DNA of 64,000 bases. Source: Exiguobacterium sp. FSL W8-0210. GTDB lineage: Bacteria; Bacillota; Bacilli; Exiguobacteriales; Exiguobacteriaceae. This document shows, one piece after another, positions 35,044 to 45,269 of the stretch (within the stretch, counting starts at the first letter, position 1; every line of letters begins with the position of its first letter). The stretch is taken from assembly GCF_038006045.1 (NCBI RefSeq), contig NZ_JBBOUK010000001.1:1839001-1903000 (forward strand), written 5' to 3'. Under the pieces are notes generated by a model that worked only from the letters and a program-made list of their open reading frames with translations, did not search any database and was not told where the DNA came from. The translations under genes and the position numbers were made by a program.

Positions 35044-36276
35044 TCATGCTTCCTCTTCTTCGTCTGCCGGAAGAATATAGGCCTTTGCCGGTTCCTCCGA
35101 AAAGATGTGCTCAATCAGCCCTTCGATATCCGATGGACGAATCCGTTCGACATCCGCTAACACTTCTTCAAGTGATGGATGGCGATGTAGATGCAACTCA
35201 TTTCGGGCGTTTCGATTCATGTGACTCGATGTGCCTTCGTTGCCTAGAATCAGAGAACCTTTCAGCTGTTCAATCCCATCTTCGAGTTCCTTCGTCGATA
35301 ATCCATCCCGCTTCAAGCGATCGATTTCAGCAGCGAGGACCTGTTCGACCTCTTCGACCGATTCCGGAGACGTGCCGACATAGATCGTGAACGTTCCATG
35401 ATCGTCAAACGTCGTGTAATAGGAAAAGACTGAATAGGCAAGACCGCGTTCCTCTCGGATGGATTGGAACAAGCGACTCGACATCGTCGCACCGAATGCA
35501 TTATTGAGTAAGGCGAGGGCAGGCAAACGTGGGTCAGCAGAAGGAATCGCACGGAAATTATAACAAATATGAGCCTGTTCCGTATCCTTTTCCTTGCGAA
35601 TCACACCATTTTGTAACCTTGGCTCTATCGTCTCGCGTGTCTTCGATCGTGATTCGAGGATCGACATCCGCTCTTGAATCTGCGCAATCAACGCGTCTGA
35701 GACGTTTCCGGCAACAGAAATGACGATTTGATCCGGAGCATACGCTTCTTCGAGATACCGCACGATCATCGCACGATCAATCCGAAGCACACTCTCTTCC
35801 GTTCCAAGAATCGGACGAGCCATGACATCCTCTCCGTAAGCCGCAACAGCTAATAACTCATGGACGAGATCATCTGGTGTGTCATCGTACATTTTAATCT
35901 CTTCAATGACGACCTTTTTCTCTTTTTCCAGTTCATCCGCGTCAAACGTCGATTCGAGGAACATATCCGCCAACACGTGAAAGGCTTCTCCTGCATGTTC
36001 ATCTAATGTCTTGACGTAATAACACGTTTGATCCTTACTCGTGAACGCATTAATATTTCCACCAAGTCGGTCAAAGTAAACCGCAATCTCTTTTGCCGTA
36101 TGGCGTTTTGTCCCTTTAAACATCATATGCTCGATGAGATGACTGATACCATGCTCCTCGATCTGTTCCGTCCGACTTCCTGCTTGAATGAAGATTCCGG
36201 TCGCGACGCTGCGTGCTTCCGGCATCCGTTCAACGATCAGTCGAACTCCATTTTCTAGTTGTATCCGTTCGATCAT
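35044..36276 (-). CDS. mlpA: M16 zinc peptidase (MlpA/YmxG-like)
   Basis: Processing-peptidase family protein of uncertain substrate. From ATG 36276 (GGAGGAATT before it) the product is 410 aa. The inverted zinc motif is intact as HLIEHMMFKG (HxxEH) with the distal Glu in EKEKKVVIEEI. Immediately downstream of pnp beyond a terminator, as in B. subtilis, where ylxY lies between; ylxY is absent here. The longer open frame reaching 36351 runs through the pnp terminator and is not coding. Confidence 0.93.
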   Translation of the reverse strand: MIERIQLENGVRLIVERMPEARSVATGIFIQAGSRTEQIEEHGISHLIEHMMFKGTKRHTAKEIAVYFDRLGGNINAFTSKDQTCYYVKTLDEHAGEAFHVLADMFLESTFDADELEKEKKVVIEEIKMYDDTPDDLVHELLAVAAYGEDVMARPILGTEESVLRIDRAMIVRYLEEAYAPDQIVISVAGNVSDALIAQIQERMSILESRSKTRETIEPRLQNGVIRKEKDTEQAHICYNFRAIPSADPRLPALALLNNAFGATMSSRLFQSIREERGLAYSVFSYYTTFDDHGTFTIYVGTSPESVEEVEQVLAAEIDRLKRDGLSTKELEDGIEQLKGSLILGNEGTSSHMNRNARNELHLHRHPSLEEVLADVERIRPSDIEGLIEHIFSEEPAKAYILPADEEEEA

Positions 36277-36300
36277 AGTAATTCCTCCAAATATAGGAAA

Positions 36301-36344
36301 CAAGGTGGCTCTCGTTGCATTCTCTGCACCGTCGAGCCACCTTG
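36301..36344 (-). terminator. Terminator after pnp
   Basis: Perfect 11-bp stem CAAGGTGGCTC (36301-36311) with GAGCCACCTTG (36334-36344), followed on the minus strand by TTTCCTATATTT. It lies 7 nt past the pnp stop and just ahead of the mlpA Shine-Dalgarno. Confidence 0.85.
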
Positions 36345-36350
36345 GATTCA

Positions 36351-38570
36351 TTAGTTACGACGTGGTGGACGTTGTCCGTCACGTGGTGGGCGTGAACCCT
36401 GATCCCGGCGTGGCGGGCGGTTCTCACGCTCTGTCTTTTTCTTTTCTTCATACGCTGCACGATCTTCTTCGCTTAAGCCTTCGACGAGCAGGACTTTGTG
36501 CGAAGCATTGACGCGTCCCTTGTCATCGATTTCCGTGACACGGACTTTTAGCTTATCACCAAGTTTGACGACATCTTCTGTTTGACCGACACGGTTAAGT
36601 GCAAGTTCCGAAATGTGGACGAGTGCGTCTTTTCCTTTGAATAACTCGACGAATGCACCGAATTTCTCAACGCGACGGACTGTTCCATCGAACTCTTCAC
36701 CGACAACGACTTCACGGACGATATCTTCGACCAATTGACGGGCACGATCGATGCCAGCTTGATCCGTCGAAGCGATAAAGACGGTTCCGTCTTGATCAAT
36801 GTCGATCTTGACGCCTGTCTCATCGATGATACCGTTGATGACTTTACCACCAGGTCCGATGACATCACGGATTTTATCTGGATTAATTTTGAGTGTGACG
36901 ATTTTTGGCGCGTATTGTGACAATTCGACACGTGGTTCAGCGATGACAGTTTGCATATGCTCAAGAATGTGCAGACGACCAAGACGTGCTTGTTCGAGTG
37001 CTTCTTCGAGGATTTGACGCGTGATTCCGCCAATTTTCATATCCATTTGCAGAGCTGTGACACCTTCGTGAGTTCCAGCGACTTTAAAGTCCATATCTCC
37101 GAGATGATCTTCCATCCCTTGGATATCTGTCAAGATCGAGTAATTGTCGCCTTCCATGATCAAGCCCATCGCGATACCAGCGACAGGTGCTTTTAATGGA
37201 ACACCCGCATCCATCATGGCAAGGATAGAACCACAGATTGAAGCCTGTGATGAAGAACCGTTCGACTCAAGAACTTCTGACACTAGACGAATCGTGTATG
37301 GGAAATCAACTTCATTCGGAAGAACTGGTAAGAGTGCGCGTTCTCCGAGTGCCCCGTGACCAATTTCACGACGACCTGGTGCACGCATCGGACGTGCTTC
37401 CCCGACTGAGAATGGCGGGAAGTTATAGTGGTGCATGAAACGTTTCTCTTCCTTCAGACCAAGTCCATCGATGATTTGAGCGTCACCCGCAACACCGAGT
37501 GTCGCAACAGACAAGACTTGTGTCTGACCGCGTGTGAACAGACCTGAACCATGTGCACGTGGTAAGAGACCGACTTCTGAATCGAGTGGACGGATCTCAG
37601 CAAGACCACGACCATCCGGACGGACTTTATCTTCTGTGATCAGACGGCGGACTTCGTCTTTGACGAACTTGTTGAGAACGCCTGATACTTCTGCTAGTTG
37701 TTCTGCTGTGACTGACTCGTCAGCTGCATACAACTCAATGTATTTTGCGATGACTTCGTTGATGGCAACGTCACGTGCTTGTTTTTCTTCGACTTGAACT
37801 GCTTGTGTGACTTCTGCCAATGCTTCTGCTTTCAGGCGATTGACGATTGTCTCATCGAAGCTTGATACCGTATATTCGAACTTCTCTTTACCGACTTGTG
37901 CGACGATCTCCTCTTGGAAAGCGATCATTTCCTTGATGACATCGTGTCCAAGCAAGATCGCTTCAAGCATTGCTTGTTCCGATACTTCCTTCGCACCTGC
38001 TTCGACCATGTTGACGGCATGTTTTGTTCCGGCAACTTGGAGGTCGATATCGCTAACTTCCATTTGCGCTGAAGTCGGGTTCACGACGAACTCTCCGTCG
38101 ACGCGACCGATCGTCACGCCTGCGATTGGACCATCGAATGGAATATCCGAGATCGAAAGGGCAATCGAAGCCCCGATCATCGCAGCGACTTCTGGTGAAT
38201 TGTCAGCATCTGACGAAAGGACTGTCGTCGCCACTTGTACGTCGTGACGGAAACCGTCCGGGAATAATGGACGGATTGGACGGTCGATCAGACGCGAAGT
38301 CAAGATCGCACTCTCTCCAGGGCGTCCTTCACGTTTCAGGAATCCACCTGGGATTTTCCCTGCCGCATATAATTTTTCTTCATAGTTCACTGTTAATGGG
38401 AAGAAATCTAAGTCCTTCGGTTGTTTTGATGCAACGACCGTAGCAAGAACGGCTGTATCGCCGTAGCGAATCAATGCTGCTCCGTTCGCTTGTTTTGCTA
38501 ATTGACCGATTTCAATCGTTAATGGACGTCCACCGAGTTCGGTCGAAAACGTCTGTTTTGTTTGTGACAT
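36351..38570 (-). CDS. pnp: Polyribonucleotide nucleotidyltransferase (PNPase)
   Basis: 3'-5' phosphorolytic exoribonuclease. From ATG 38570 (AGGAGATTT ahead) it is 739 aa: two RNase PH-like domains around a helical linker, then KH ([14 protein letters not shown]) and S1 ([27 protein letters not shown]) domains. The C-terminal tail of about 25 residues is very Arg/Pro rich. It follows rpsO beyond a terminator as in most bacteria. The RGDL segment upstream of the ATG is leader. Confidence 0.97.
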   Translation of the reverse strand: MSQTKQTFSTELGGRPLTIEIGQLAKQANGAALIRYGDTAVLATVVASKQPKDLDFFPLTVNYEEKLYAAGKIPGGFLKREGRPGESAILTSRLIDRPIRPLFPDGFRHDVQVATTVLSSDADNSPEVAAMIGASIALSISDIPFDGPIAGVTIGRVDGEFVVNPTSAQMEVSDIDLQVAGTKHAVNMVEAGAKEVSEQAMLEAILLGHDVIKEMIAFQEEIVAQVGKEKFEYTVSSFDETIVNRLKAEALAEVTQAVQVEEKQARDVAINEVIAKYIELYAADESVTAEQLAEVSGVLNKFVKDEVRRLITEDKVRPDGRGLAEIRPLDSEVGLLPRAHGSGLFTRGQTQVLSVATLGVAGDAQIIDGLGLKEEKRFMHHYNFPPFSVGEARPMRAPGRREIGHGALGERALLPVLPNEVDFPYTIRLVSEVLESNGSSSQASICGSILAMMDAGVPLKAPVAGIAMGLIMEGDNYSILTDIQGMEDHLGDMDFKVAGTHEGVTALQMDMKIGGITRQILEEALEQARLGRLHILEHMQTVIAEPRVELSQYAPKIVTLKINPDKIRDVIGPGGKVINGIIDETGVKIDIDQDGTVFIASTDQAGIDRARQLVEDIVREVVVGEEFDGTVRRVEKFGAFVELFKGKDALVHISELALNRVGQTEDVVKLGDKLKVRVTEIDDKGRVNASHKVLLVEGLSEEDRAAYEEKKKTERENRPPRRDQGSRPPRDGQRPPRRN

Positions 38571-38661
38571 GCACAAATCTCCTCTCACTGCTATCCGTTT
38601 TTTCATTCAAATCTAATTATGTAGGTTCTTGCGCAAAAAGTCCATGAATCGGCAAAAAAAA

Positions 38662-38687
38662 GAAACAGGAGACGATGCTCCTGCTTC
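38662..38687 (-). terminator. Terminator after rpsO
   Basis: 10-bp stem GAAACAGGAG with CTCCTGCTTC (one wobble), 6-nt loop, T8 on the minus strand. Confidence 0.88.
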
Positions 38688-38708
38688 CCTACCTCGTTCT
38701 CGTCGGGA

Positions 38709-38978
38709 TTAGCGACGGAGACCAAGACGCTCGATCAACGAACGGTAACGTGCAACATCCTTGTTACGAAGGTATGTGAGCAAGTTACGGCGACGACCGA
38801 CCATTTTCAAGAGACCACGACGTGAGTGGTGATCCTTTTTGTGTGTACGTAAGTGATCGTTCAAAGTTGTGATCTGTTCAGTTAAAACAGCAACTTGTAC
38901 TTCCGGCGAACCAGTATCGCCTTGTTTCGTAGCATATGCTTCGATGATTTCGTTTTTACGTTCTTTTGTGAGTGCCAT
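38709..38978 (-). CDS. rpsO: 30S ribosomal protein S15
   Basis: Primary 16S rRNA binder of the central domain. The 89-aa product is full length with the [15 protein letters not shown] and [15 protein letters not shown] signatures. ATG 38978 follows GGTGGAG; the track of two more upstream codons is not needed. It has a near-perfect promoter and a structured leader, consistent with feedback control by S15 as known in other bacteria. Confidence 0.98.
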   Translation of the reverse strand: MALTKERKNEIIEAYATKQGDTGSPEVQVAVLTEQITTLNDHLRTHKKDHHSRRGLLKMVGRRRNLLTYLRNKDVARYRSLIERLGLRR

Positions 38979-39070
38979 TGTCACTCCACCTCCATCTTAT
39001 GAATGACCGTATTCCCGAGCATCGGATGGTGAGACCAGATGCCAAGCGAATCGGCTGTACGTGATCGTAC
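38979..39070 (-). promoter_or_regulatory. Structured 5' leader of rpsO
   Basis: About 92 nt between the predicted start site and the S15 ATG. It contains short pairings, for example GTAC with GTAC around a 6-nt loop and GCATC with GATGC. S15 autoregulatory leaders are common in Firmicutes; assignment to a known structural class was not possible by eye. Confidence 0.45.
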
Positions 39071-39076
39071 TGACCT

Positions 39077-39105
39077 ATCATAACGAACCCTGTCCGTACT
39101 GTCAA
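39077..39105 (-). promoter_or_regulatory. Sigma-A promoter of rpsO
   Basis: Minus-strand TTGACA (39100-39105), exactly 17 bp, TATGAT (39077-39082): one mismatch from full consensus. The -35 overlaps the ribF stop codon. Confidence 0.85.
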
Positions 39106-40031
39106 ACGCTTAATCGTGCATTTGCCTCTTCACGGTCCCGCGCCAATTGTTCTTTCAATTGATCGATACCATTGAAGGCTTTTTCATCGCGTAAGTAAGC
39201 GATCCATTCAAGCGTCAATTCTTGACCATAAAGATCCTCATCAAAGTCAAGAAGATGTGTCTCAATACTGACGTCTCCCGTCTCATAAAACGTCGGGCGT
39301 CTGCCGACGTTCGTCATCGCTTTGAATCGACGACCGTCCGCTAAGCGAACGAAAGTCGCATATACACCGAGTTTCGGAATGACGTAAGAAAATTCCGGAC
39401 GCATGTTGGCTGTCGGGAAGCCAATTTGTCGACCACGTGCGTCACCGTGAATGATTGTACCTTTGATTTGGTAGGGTTCTCCAAGCAAACGTGCAGCCGG
39501 TTCGACTTCTCCTGCAGCAAGTAAACGACGAATCCGGGTTGAGCTGATTTTTTCTGCTTCTTCTTGGAACTCTGCTACAACGGTGTGTGTGAACGTGCCC
39601 CGACTATGAAAATCAAGCGTCGTCATTTTGCCAGCTCCAAAGCGACCGTAGGAATAATCAAATCCAGCGACGACATGCTCTGCACCGGACGCAATCAGAT
39701 ATTCATCGACGAAAGCTTGCGGTGACAATTCCGAGAAAGGAATCGTGAACTCAATTACATAAACACGATCGACACCAAGGCGTTCGATTTTCTCTAATTT
39801 ACGTTCAAGCGGCGTGATGTAGCGGACCGGTTCATCCCCTTTACTAAGTACTTGTTTCGGATGGGGATCAAAGGTCATGACAGCCAAAGGCAGGCGACGA
39901 GCCTCCGCTTCTTTCCGTGCTGCTGCGATGACTTGCTGATGTCCGAGATGTACACCGTCAAAAAAGCCAAGTGCGATGACAGCAGGGGCTTTTTGAGGCT
40001 GTTCCGGATATGTCAAATGTATGATGTCCAT
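39102..40031 (-). CDS. ribF: Bifunctional riboflavin kinase / FAD synthetase
   Basis: Makes FMN and then FAD. The 309-aa product has an N-terminal nucleotidyltransferase domain (GFFDGVHLGHQQVI; later SSTRIRRLL) and a C-terminal kinase domain with GTIIHGDARGRQIGFPTAN. Length is typical. It follows truB by 16 nt in the infB-rbfA-truB-ribF order common in Bacillales. Confidence 0.96.
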   Translation of the reverse strand: MDIIHLTYPEQPQKAPAVIALGFFDGVHLGHQQVIAAARKEAEARRLPLAVMTFDPHPKQVLSKGDEPVRYITPLERKLEKIERLGVDRVYVIEFTIPFSELSPQAFVDEYLIASGAEHVVAGFDYSYGRFGAGKMTTLDFHSRGTFTHTVVAEFQEEAEKISSTRIRRLLAAGEVEPAARLLGEPYQIKGTIIHGDARGRQIGFPTANMRPEFSYVIPKLGVYATFVRLADGRRFKAMTNVGRRPTFYETGDVSIETHLLDFDEDLYGQELTLEWIAYLRDEKAFNGIDQLKEQLARDREEANARLSV

Positions 40032-40047
40032 GATGCTCTCTCCGATC

Positions 40048-40956
40048 TTAATCGATTTGTAGCATGACCTCGACGCGTGCTACCTGTTCTTCTGGAAGAC
40101 GTCGATATAGCGCTAAAGGTACGTCCTCTTCATTATAGACAGTAAACAGCTCGAATTCGACTGGAATGCTTGTCAGCTTTGCTCCGTTCAAGACACGCTG
40201 CGCTGTTGCTGCATCAACCGTCAATCGTGGCCATTTTTGGATGACGTGTTCGATCGGTAGGACGTGCTGCATCCGTTCTTCGACCGTCTCATACGATTCG
40301 AGTGTTTCGAGTGTGACGGTATCCGTCTCAGCAATCGCACCAGATCCTGTCCGGCGTAAGTCGCTCATGTGTGCCGCATAACCAAGTCGTTCTCCGATCT
40401 CGACTGCTAGTGTCCGGATATACGTCCCTTTCCCACACGCGATATCGAGGCGGAATCGGCAGAGACCATCTTCGAACACAAGGTCCGATGTCCGTTCTAA
40501 TCGATCGATGCGAACGATCCGGGTCGGTCGCTCGACTTCAATCCCTTTTCGTGCATATTCGTATAACTTCTTCCCGTTCACTTTGACTGCTGAATAATAC
40601 GGTGGTGTCTGCTCGATCTCCCCTGTCAATGCGCTCAGGATATCAGCAATCGTCTCTTCAGTAATACTTTCGGGTTCGACCGGTGTTTCACGAACCGTCT
40701 CTCCGTGTGCATCTTCTGTCGTCGTTGCGAAGCCGATCGTCACTTCCGCCGCGTAACGTTTTCCTTCATCCGTGATGAAGCGGGCAAGCTTCGTCGCTCG
40801 ACCGAGACAAATCGGTAAGACACCTGTTACTTCCGGGTCAAGCGTTCCTGTGTGTCCAACCTTTTTCGTCTGAAACAAACGACGTAGACGAAAGACACAA
40901 TCATGACTCGTCATGCCGGCTGGTTTATCTAGTGGTAATACTCCGATGGGTTCCAC
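40048..40956 (-). CDS. truB: tRNA pseudouridine(55) synthase
   Basis: Forms pseudouridine 55 in the T-loop of tRNAs. The catalytic Asp lies in VGHTGTLDPEVTGVLPIC, and the YEYARKG and RCGKGTYIR-like CGKGTYIRTLA segments are present. Start is GTG 40956, preceded by GGAGGACATCAC; the longer frame reads through a terminator hairpin. The 302-aa size is normal. Confidence 0.95.
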   Translation of the reverse strand: MEPIGVLPLDKPAGMTSHDCVFRLRRLFQTKKVGHTGTLDPEVTGVLPICLGRATKLARFITDEGKRYAAEVTIGFATTTEDAHGETVRETPVEPESITEETIADILSALTGEIEQTPPYYSAVKVNGKKLYEYARKGIEVERPTRIVRIDRLERTSDLVFEDGLCRFRLDIACGKGTYIRTLAVEIGERLGYAAHMSDLRRTGSGAIAETDTVTLETLESYETVEERMQHVLPIEHVIQKWPRLTVDAATAQRVLNGAKLTSIPVEFELFTVYNEEDVPLALYRRLPEEQVARVEVMLQID

Positions 40957-40975
40957 GTGATGTCCTCCTTGAAAA

Positions 40976-41001
40976 AAGGCAACCACACGCGTGGTTGCCT
41001 T
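40976..41001 (-). terminator. Terminator hairpin between rbfA and truB
   Basis: Perfect 11-bp stem AAGGCAACCAC with GTGGTTGCCTT, 4-nt loop, T6 on the minus strand. It lies 5 nt past the rbfA stop and 20 nt before the truB start, inside what is usually one operon. Confidence 0.85.
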
Positions 41002-41006
41002 AGGTG

Positions 41007-41348
41007 TTAATCTTTGTTCAAATTCCGAAGCAACTCATCAATGCGTGATCCGTATTCGACAGAAGAATCGACCTCGAACAATAGTTCAGGTGTTTTCCGT
41101 AGACGAATCCGCGATCCGATTTCCTTACGCATGAAGCCTTTCGATTTTTCAAGACCGATGCGCGCATCCTCACGTGCTTTTTCGTCACCGAGGACTGAAT
41201 AGAAGATCGTCGCTTGTTGCAAGTCTCCTGTCACTTCGACACCTGTGACGGTAATCGGCTTGACGCGTGGATCCTTGACATCCTTGATGAGCAGTTGCGT
41301 AATTTCCTTACGCACCTGTTCGGCGACACGATTCGAGCGTAAACTCAT
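41007..41348 (-). CDS. rbfA: 30S ribosome-binding factor A
   Basis: KH-like protein that matures the 30S subunit, needed in cold. The 113-aa product has the family opening SNRVAEQVRKEITQLL and the later SVEYGSRIDELL. GGAGGGA precedes the ATG. It follows infB directly; ylxP, found between them in B. subtilis, is missing. A strong terminator follows. Confidence 0.95.
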   Translation of the reverse strand: MSLRSNRVAEQVRKEITQLLIKDVKDPRVKPITVTGVEVTGDLQQATIFYSVLGDEKAREDARIGLEKSKGFMRKEIGSRIRLRKTPELLFEVDSSVEYGSRIDELLRNLNKD

Positions 41349-41387
41349 GTTTGTTCCCTCCAGTTCGGAAGAATGGATTCCGTTCTG

Positions 41388-43559
41388 TTACTTCCGTTTG
41401 ACTTCTTCCATGATGAACGCTTCGATGACATCATCAACTTTTATGTCATCATAACGTTCGATCTTAATTCCACACTCGTAACCAGCAGCGACTTCTTTGA
41501 CATCATCTTTAAAGCGGCGAAGTGTATCGAGTTTTCCTTCGTAGATGACGATACTATCACGAACGACACGGACACCTGCATCACGCGTCAACTTACCTTC
41601 CGTGACATATCCACCTGCAATCGTACCGACTTTCGATACTTTGATGACATCGCGGACTTCAGCTTGACCGATGATTTTCTCGACGAACTCAGGATCAAGG
41701 AGACCTTTCATCGCTTGCTCGATTTCTTCAATCGCATTGTAGATGATCCGGTGAAGACGAATTTCGACTTTCTCCTGATCTGCCATTGATTTCGCGTTAC
41801 CATCCGGACGAACGTTGAATCCGATGATGATCGCATTTGCTGCTGAGGCGAGGATGACATCACCTTCCGTGATTGCACCAACACCTGAGTGTACGATGTT
41901 AATTTTAACACCTTCGACATCAATTTTCTTCAATGAACCGGCTAAGGCTTCAACTGAACCTTGGACATCACCTTTGATGATGATGTTGAGGTCCTTGACT
42001 TCGCCTTCTTTAATGCGGTCAAAGAGATCTTCTAAGCTAACTTTCGCTGAATCGCGACGTTGTGCTTCGATTTCACGTTGGTAACGTGCTTCACCGATTT
42101 GGCGTGCTTTTTTCTCATCTTCGAATGCGAAGAATTGATCGCCCGCTTTCGGAACATCGTTTAGACCTGTGATTTCGATTGGCGTCGATGGTCCGACTTC
42201 TTTGACACGACGACCGATATCGTTGACCATTGCCCGGATACGACCGAACGTGTGACCGACAACGATCGGGTCACCAACGCGAAGTGTTCCGTGTTGAACG
42301 AGAAGTGTAGCGACTGGACCGCGTCCTTTATCGAGTTTCGCCTCGATGACTGTTCCGCGACCGTTCATGTCTGGTGTTGATTTGTATTCTTGTACTTCTG
42401 AGACGAGAAGGATCATTTCGAGCAATTCATCGATGCCGTCACCTTTAAGTGCTGAAACGGGTACGAAGATCGTATCGCCGCCCCAGTCCTCTGCAACGAG
42501 TTCGAACTCTGTCAATTCTTGTTTGACACGGTCAGGGTTTGCGCCTTCTTTATCCATCTTGTTGACCGCGACGATGATTGGAACGCCAGCTGCTTTCGCG
42601 TGGCTGATCGCTTCTTCCGTCTGCGGCATGACACCGTCATCCGCTGCAACGACGATGATTGCGATATCCGTGACATCTGCTCCACGTGCACGCATCGTCG
42701 TGAACGCCGCGTGACCTGGTGTATCAAGGAACGTGATCTTCTTGCCGTCGATCTCAACTTGGTAAGCACCGATGTGCTGCGTAATCCCGCCGGCTTCGCC
42801 TGCAGTGACCTTCGTGTTACGGATCGAATCAAGCAATGTCGTTTTACCGTGGTCGACGTGTCCCATGATCGTAACGACCGGTGGACGCTCAGACAATTCG
42901 TACTGGTCGAGATTCAATTCGTACTGATCAAAGTCCGTCTCATCGACTTGGACTGTCTTCTCGACTTCAAAGCCGAACTCTGTCGCGAGAAGTTCCACTG
43001 TCTCGTCATCAAGATCTTGGTTGATGTTCGCCATGACACCGAGACCCATCAATTTCATGATCAGTTCATTCGGTTTTTTCGCCATTTTTTCAGCGAGTTC
43101 ACCGACTGTCAAGTTGTCAGAGTATTGAACGACGTTTGCCATCGCTTCTTCTTGTGCACGGCGAGCAGCTTTACGTTGACTCGACTTCGAGTTCGGATCC
43201 GCTACTTCAAGTTTGCGTGGTTCTGCTTTCTTTTGGTTCGGACGACGTTTGCCGCCACGGTTGTTACGGTTGCCGAATTCTGGGCGTCCGCCTTTGCTGT
43301 TACGTGATTGATTACCTGCTGGTTTGTTTGTACTTCCTGGTCGGTTCGGTTTATTATCTGATTTCACTTGTTTTGGAGCCTCCGTCTTTTGAGCCCGATA
43401 TTTCTCGGGATTAAATACTTGATCGAGTTGCTGTACTGTCTGTTCATCTAATACTGCCATATGATTCTTGACTGGTTTCTCCAGCTTTTCGAGCTGGGTG
43501 ATGACCTGCTTACTTGTTACATTTTGTTCCTTGGCGAATTCGTATACACGTTTACCCAA
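41388..43559 (-). CDS. infB: Translation initiation factor IF-2
   Basis: GTPase that places fMet-tRNA on the 30S subunit. A 50-residue N-terminal IF2_N domain, a basic low-complexity Gln/Asn/Arg/Gly linker, a second IF2_N, then the G domain with [22 protein letters not shown] and NKMD, and domains II-IV. I choose the TTG at 43559, preceded by GGAGGTGG at normal spacing and giving [13 protein letters not shown] like other IF-2 proteins; the longer frame would translate the Shine-Dalgarno. About 723 aa. Confidence 0.95.
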   Translation of the reverse strand: MGKRVYEFAKEQNVTSKQVITQLEKLEKPVKNHMAVLDEQTVQQLDQVFNPEKYRAQKTEAPKQVKSDNKPNRPGSTNKPAGNQSRNSKGGRPEFGNRNNRGGKRRPNQKKAEPRKLEVADPNSKSSQRKAARRAQEEAMANVVQYSDNLTVGELAEKMAKKPNELIMKLMGLGVMANINQDLDDETVELLATEFGFEVEKTVQVDETDFDQYELNLDQYELSERPPVVTIMGHVDHGKTTLLDSIRNTKVTAGEAGGITQHIGAYQVEIDGKKITFLDTPGHAAFTTMRARGADVTDIAIIVVAADDGVMPQTEEAISHAKAAGVPIIVAVNKMDKEGANPDRVKQELTEFELVAEDWGGDTIFVPVSALKGDGIDELLEMILLVSEVQEYKSTPDMNGRGTVIEAKLDKGRGPVATLLVQHGTLRVGDPIVVGHTFGRIRAMVNDIGRRVKEVGPSTPIEITGLNDVPKAGDQFFAFEDEKKARQIGEARYQREIEAQRRDSAKVSLEDLFDRIKEGEVKDLNIIIKGDVQGSVEALAGSLKKIDVEGVKINIVHSGVGAITEGDVILASAANAIIIGFNVRPDGNAKSMADQEKVEIRLHRIIYNAIEEIEQAMKGLLDPEFVEKIIGQAEVRDVIKVSKVGTIAGGYVTEGKLTRDAGVRVVRDSIVIYEGKLDTLRRFKDDVKEVAAGYECGIKIERYDDIKVDDVIEAFIMEEVKRK

Positions 43560-43574
43560 AGGATCCACCTCCAA

Positions 43575-43877
43575 TTAGTCGTTCGAGAGGAGTTCAGTTA
43601 GCTTTTTCGCAAATCCGGCTTCATTGACTGACACGACAACACGCGCATCCTTTCCTAATGCTTGACCGAGAATCGTCCGGTCGGCGACTTCTAGGTAAGG
43701 AACCTGATAACTCGTACATTTATCTGTGACTTTCTTACGCGTGGCAGCCCCCGCATCTGCTGCTAAAAGAACAAGCTTCGCTTGTCCTCCTCGTACTTCT
43801 TTCAGTACGAGTTCTTCTCCCGTCGTCACTTTTCTAGCTCGATTCGCGAGACCGAGAAGGGATTCCCATTTACTCAT
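43575..43877 (-). CDS. ylxQ: L7Ae-family RNA-binding protein YlxQ
   Basis: Ribosomal L7Ae/L30e-like protein of about 100 aa that binds kink-turn RNA. The [20 protein letters not shown] core is typical. ATG 43877 follows GGGAGGTAC and overlaps the end of ylxR by 8 nt. It lies in the conserved nusA-ylxR-ylxQ-infB cluster. Confidence 0.93.
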   Translation of the reverse strand: MSKWESLLGLANRARKVTTGEELVLKEVRGGQAKLVLLAADAGAATRKKVTDKCTSYQVPYLEVADRTILGQALGKDARVVVSVNEAGFAKKLTELLSND

Positions 43878-44139
43878 TTGTACCTCCCGCGATTTCAAGC
43901 AATTCATCGTATAAGGCATCTGTCGTCTTGACCTTCAAATGATGATCAAGCGTCCGTTTTTTCTTCGCCGTCGCAATGACTGCCGCATCTTTCGATAAAT
44001 AGGCACCTCGCCCATTCATCTTACCATTTAAATCGATGACGACCTCTTGTTCAGGTGTCCGGACGACACGAATTAATTCTTTTTTCGGTTTCATTTCTTG
44101 TGTGATGACACACTTACGTAATGGTACCTTTTTTTGCAC
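43870..44139 (-). CDS. ylxR: YlxR-family RNA-binding protein
   Basis: DUF448 protein of 89 aa with the family pattern [21 protein letters not shown] and [10 protein letters not shown]. In B. subtilis YlxR is a nucleoid-associated regulator of metabolic genes. Start is GTG 44139, 3 nt after the nusA stop, with GAGGAA ahead. Confidence 0.93.
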   Translation of the reverse strand: MQKKVPLRKCVITQEMKPKKELIRVVRTPEQEVVIDLNGKMNGRGAYLSKDAAVIATAKKKRTLDHHLKVKTTDALYDELLEIAGGTNE

Positions 44140-44142
44140 GAA

Positions 44143-45252
44143 TTATTCCTCGCCTTCGACTTGGACCGCTTCTACTGCCGGCTCTTCCGTCGCGAAGACA
44201 TCTTCGAGATCCATCGCTTCCGCTTCAGACTCGCTCTTGATGTCGATTTTCCATCCTGTCAATTTCGCTGCGAGACGCGCGTTTTGACCACGTTTCCCGA
44301 TTGCAAGCGACAATTGGAAATCCGGAACGACGACGATTGTCGCTTTCGCTGGTTCGTTGACATAGACCGCAACGACTTGAGCTGGGCTGAGTGCGTTCGC
44401 GACATATTCTTTCGGATCATCCGAGTAACGGACGATATCGATTTTTTCCCCGTTTAAATCATTGACGATGCGTTGAACACGCGCCCCTTTTTGTCCGACA
44501 CATGCACCGACTGGATCGATGTCATCCGCTGCGACTGCGATTTTCGAACGGTCGCCCGCTTCACGCGCAACAGACTTGACTTCGACTTCGCCACTTGAAA
44601 TCTCTGGTACTTCGATTTCAAAGAGACGTTTTAAGAGACCTGGATGTGTCCGTGATACGAGAATCGATGCCCCTGATCCTTTGACCATTGGATCAACCTT
44701 CGTGACGTACACCTTGATGCGATCACGAATCCCGAAACGCTCGTTCGGCATTTGCTCGTGTGTCGTCAAGACGGCTTCGATACCTTCTAAGTTGACGTAC
44801 AAGTTCCGTGCATCTTGACGTTCGACGATACCCGTCATGATCTCGTCTTCACGATCCGCGAAGTGATTGTAGATACGTTCACGTTCTGCTTCACGCATTT
44901 TTTGTGTGACGATTTGTTTCGCCGTTTGTGCTGCAACACGACCGAAGTCGCCTGGCGTCACTTCGACTTTATGGAAATCGCCGAGTTCATATGTCGGATC
45001 GATCTCGTGCGCTTCTTCAAGCGAAAGTTGCTCTTCTGGTTGTGTCAATCGTTCGACGACTTCCTTAAGCGCGAAGACACGGATGTCTCCTGTCTGCTGG
45101 TCGAATTCGACCTTTACAGCCTCCGATTCTTTTCCGAAGTTGCGTCGGTACGCTGAAATCAATGCCTGTTCGAGCGCATCGATGATGATGTTCTTGTCAA
45201 TTTCCTTCTCTTTCGCGATTTGATTGATCGCCTCGAGTAACTGTGGTCCCAT
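44143..45252 (-). CDS. nusA: Transcription termination/antitermination protein NusA
   Basis: RNA polymerase factor promoting pausing and intrinsic termination. The 369-aa product has the N-terminal polymerase-binding domain, S1 (GIVERQDARNLYVNLEG), and two KH domains (PVGACVGQKGARVQRIV; LAIGKRGQNARLAA), with an acidic C-terminal tail. It lacks the extra acidic repeats of E. coli NusA. The transcript leader before rimP has a terminator hairpin that may be its own control point. Confidence 0.97.
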   Translation of the reverse strand: MGPQLLEAINQIAKEKEIDKNIIIDALEQALISAYRRNFGKESEAVKVEFDQQTGDIRVFALKEVVERLTQPEEQLSLEEAHEIDPTYELGDFHKVEVTPGDFGRVAAQTAKQIVTQKMREAERERIYNHFADREDEIMTGIVERQDARNLYVNLEGIEAVLTTHEQMPNERFGIRDRIKVYVTKVDPMVKGSGASILVSRTHPGLLKRLFEIEVPEISSGEVEVKSVAREAGDRSKIAVAADDIDPVGACVGQKGARVQRIVNDLNGEKIDIVRYSDDPKEYVANALSPAQVVAVYVNEPAKATIVVVPDFQLSLAIGKRGQNARLAAKLTGWKIDIKSESEAEAMDLEDVFATEEPAVEAVQVEGEE

Positions 45253-45269
45253 CGTTCTCTTCCTTTCCG

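Noticed and set aside
36351-38606. Longer PNPase starting at 38606
   Set aside because: The ATG at 38570 has AGGAGATTT and gives the family N-terminus; the 12 extra residues are leader.
39070-40060. FMN riboswitch near ribF
   Set aside because: ribF starts 17 nt after truB with no leader; no RFN-like sequence seen.
42519-43307. 262-codon open frame antisense to infB
   Set aside because: It lies wholly opposite the well-supported IF-2 coding region, has no Shine-Dalgarno or family features, and its composition is the mirror of the infB codons.
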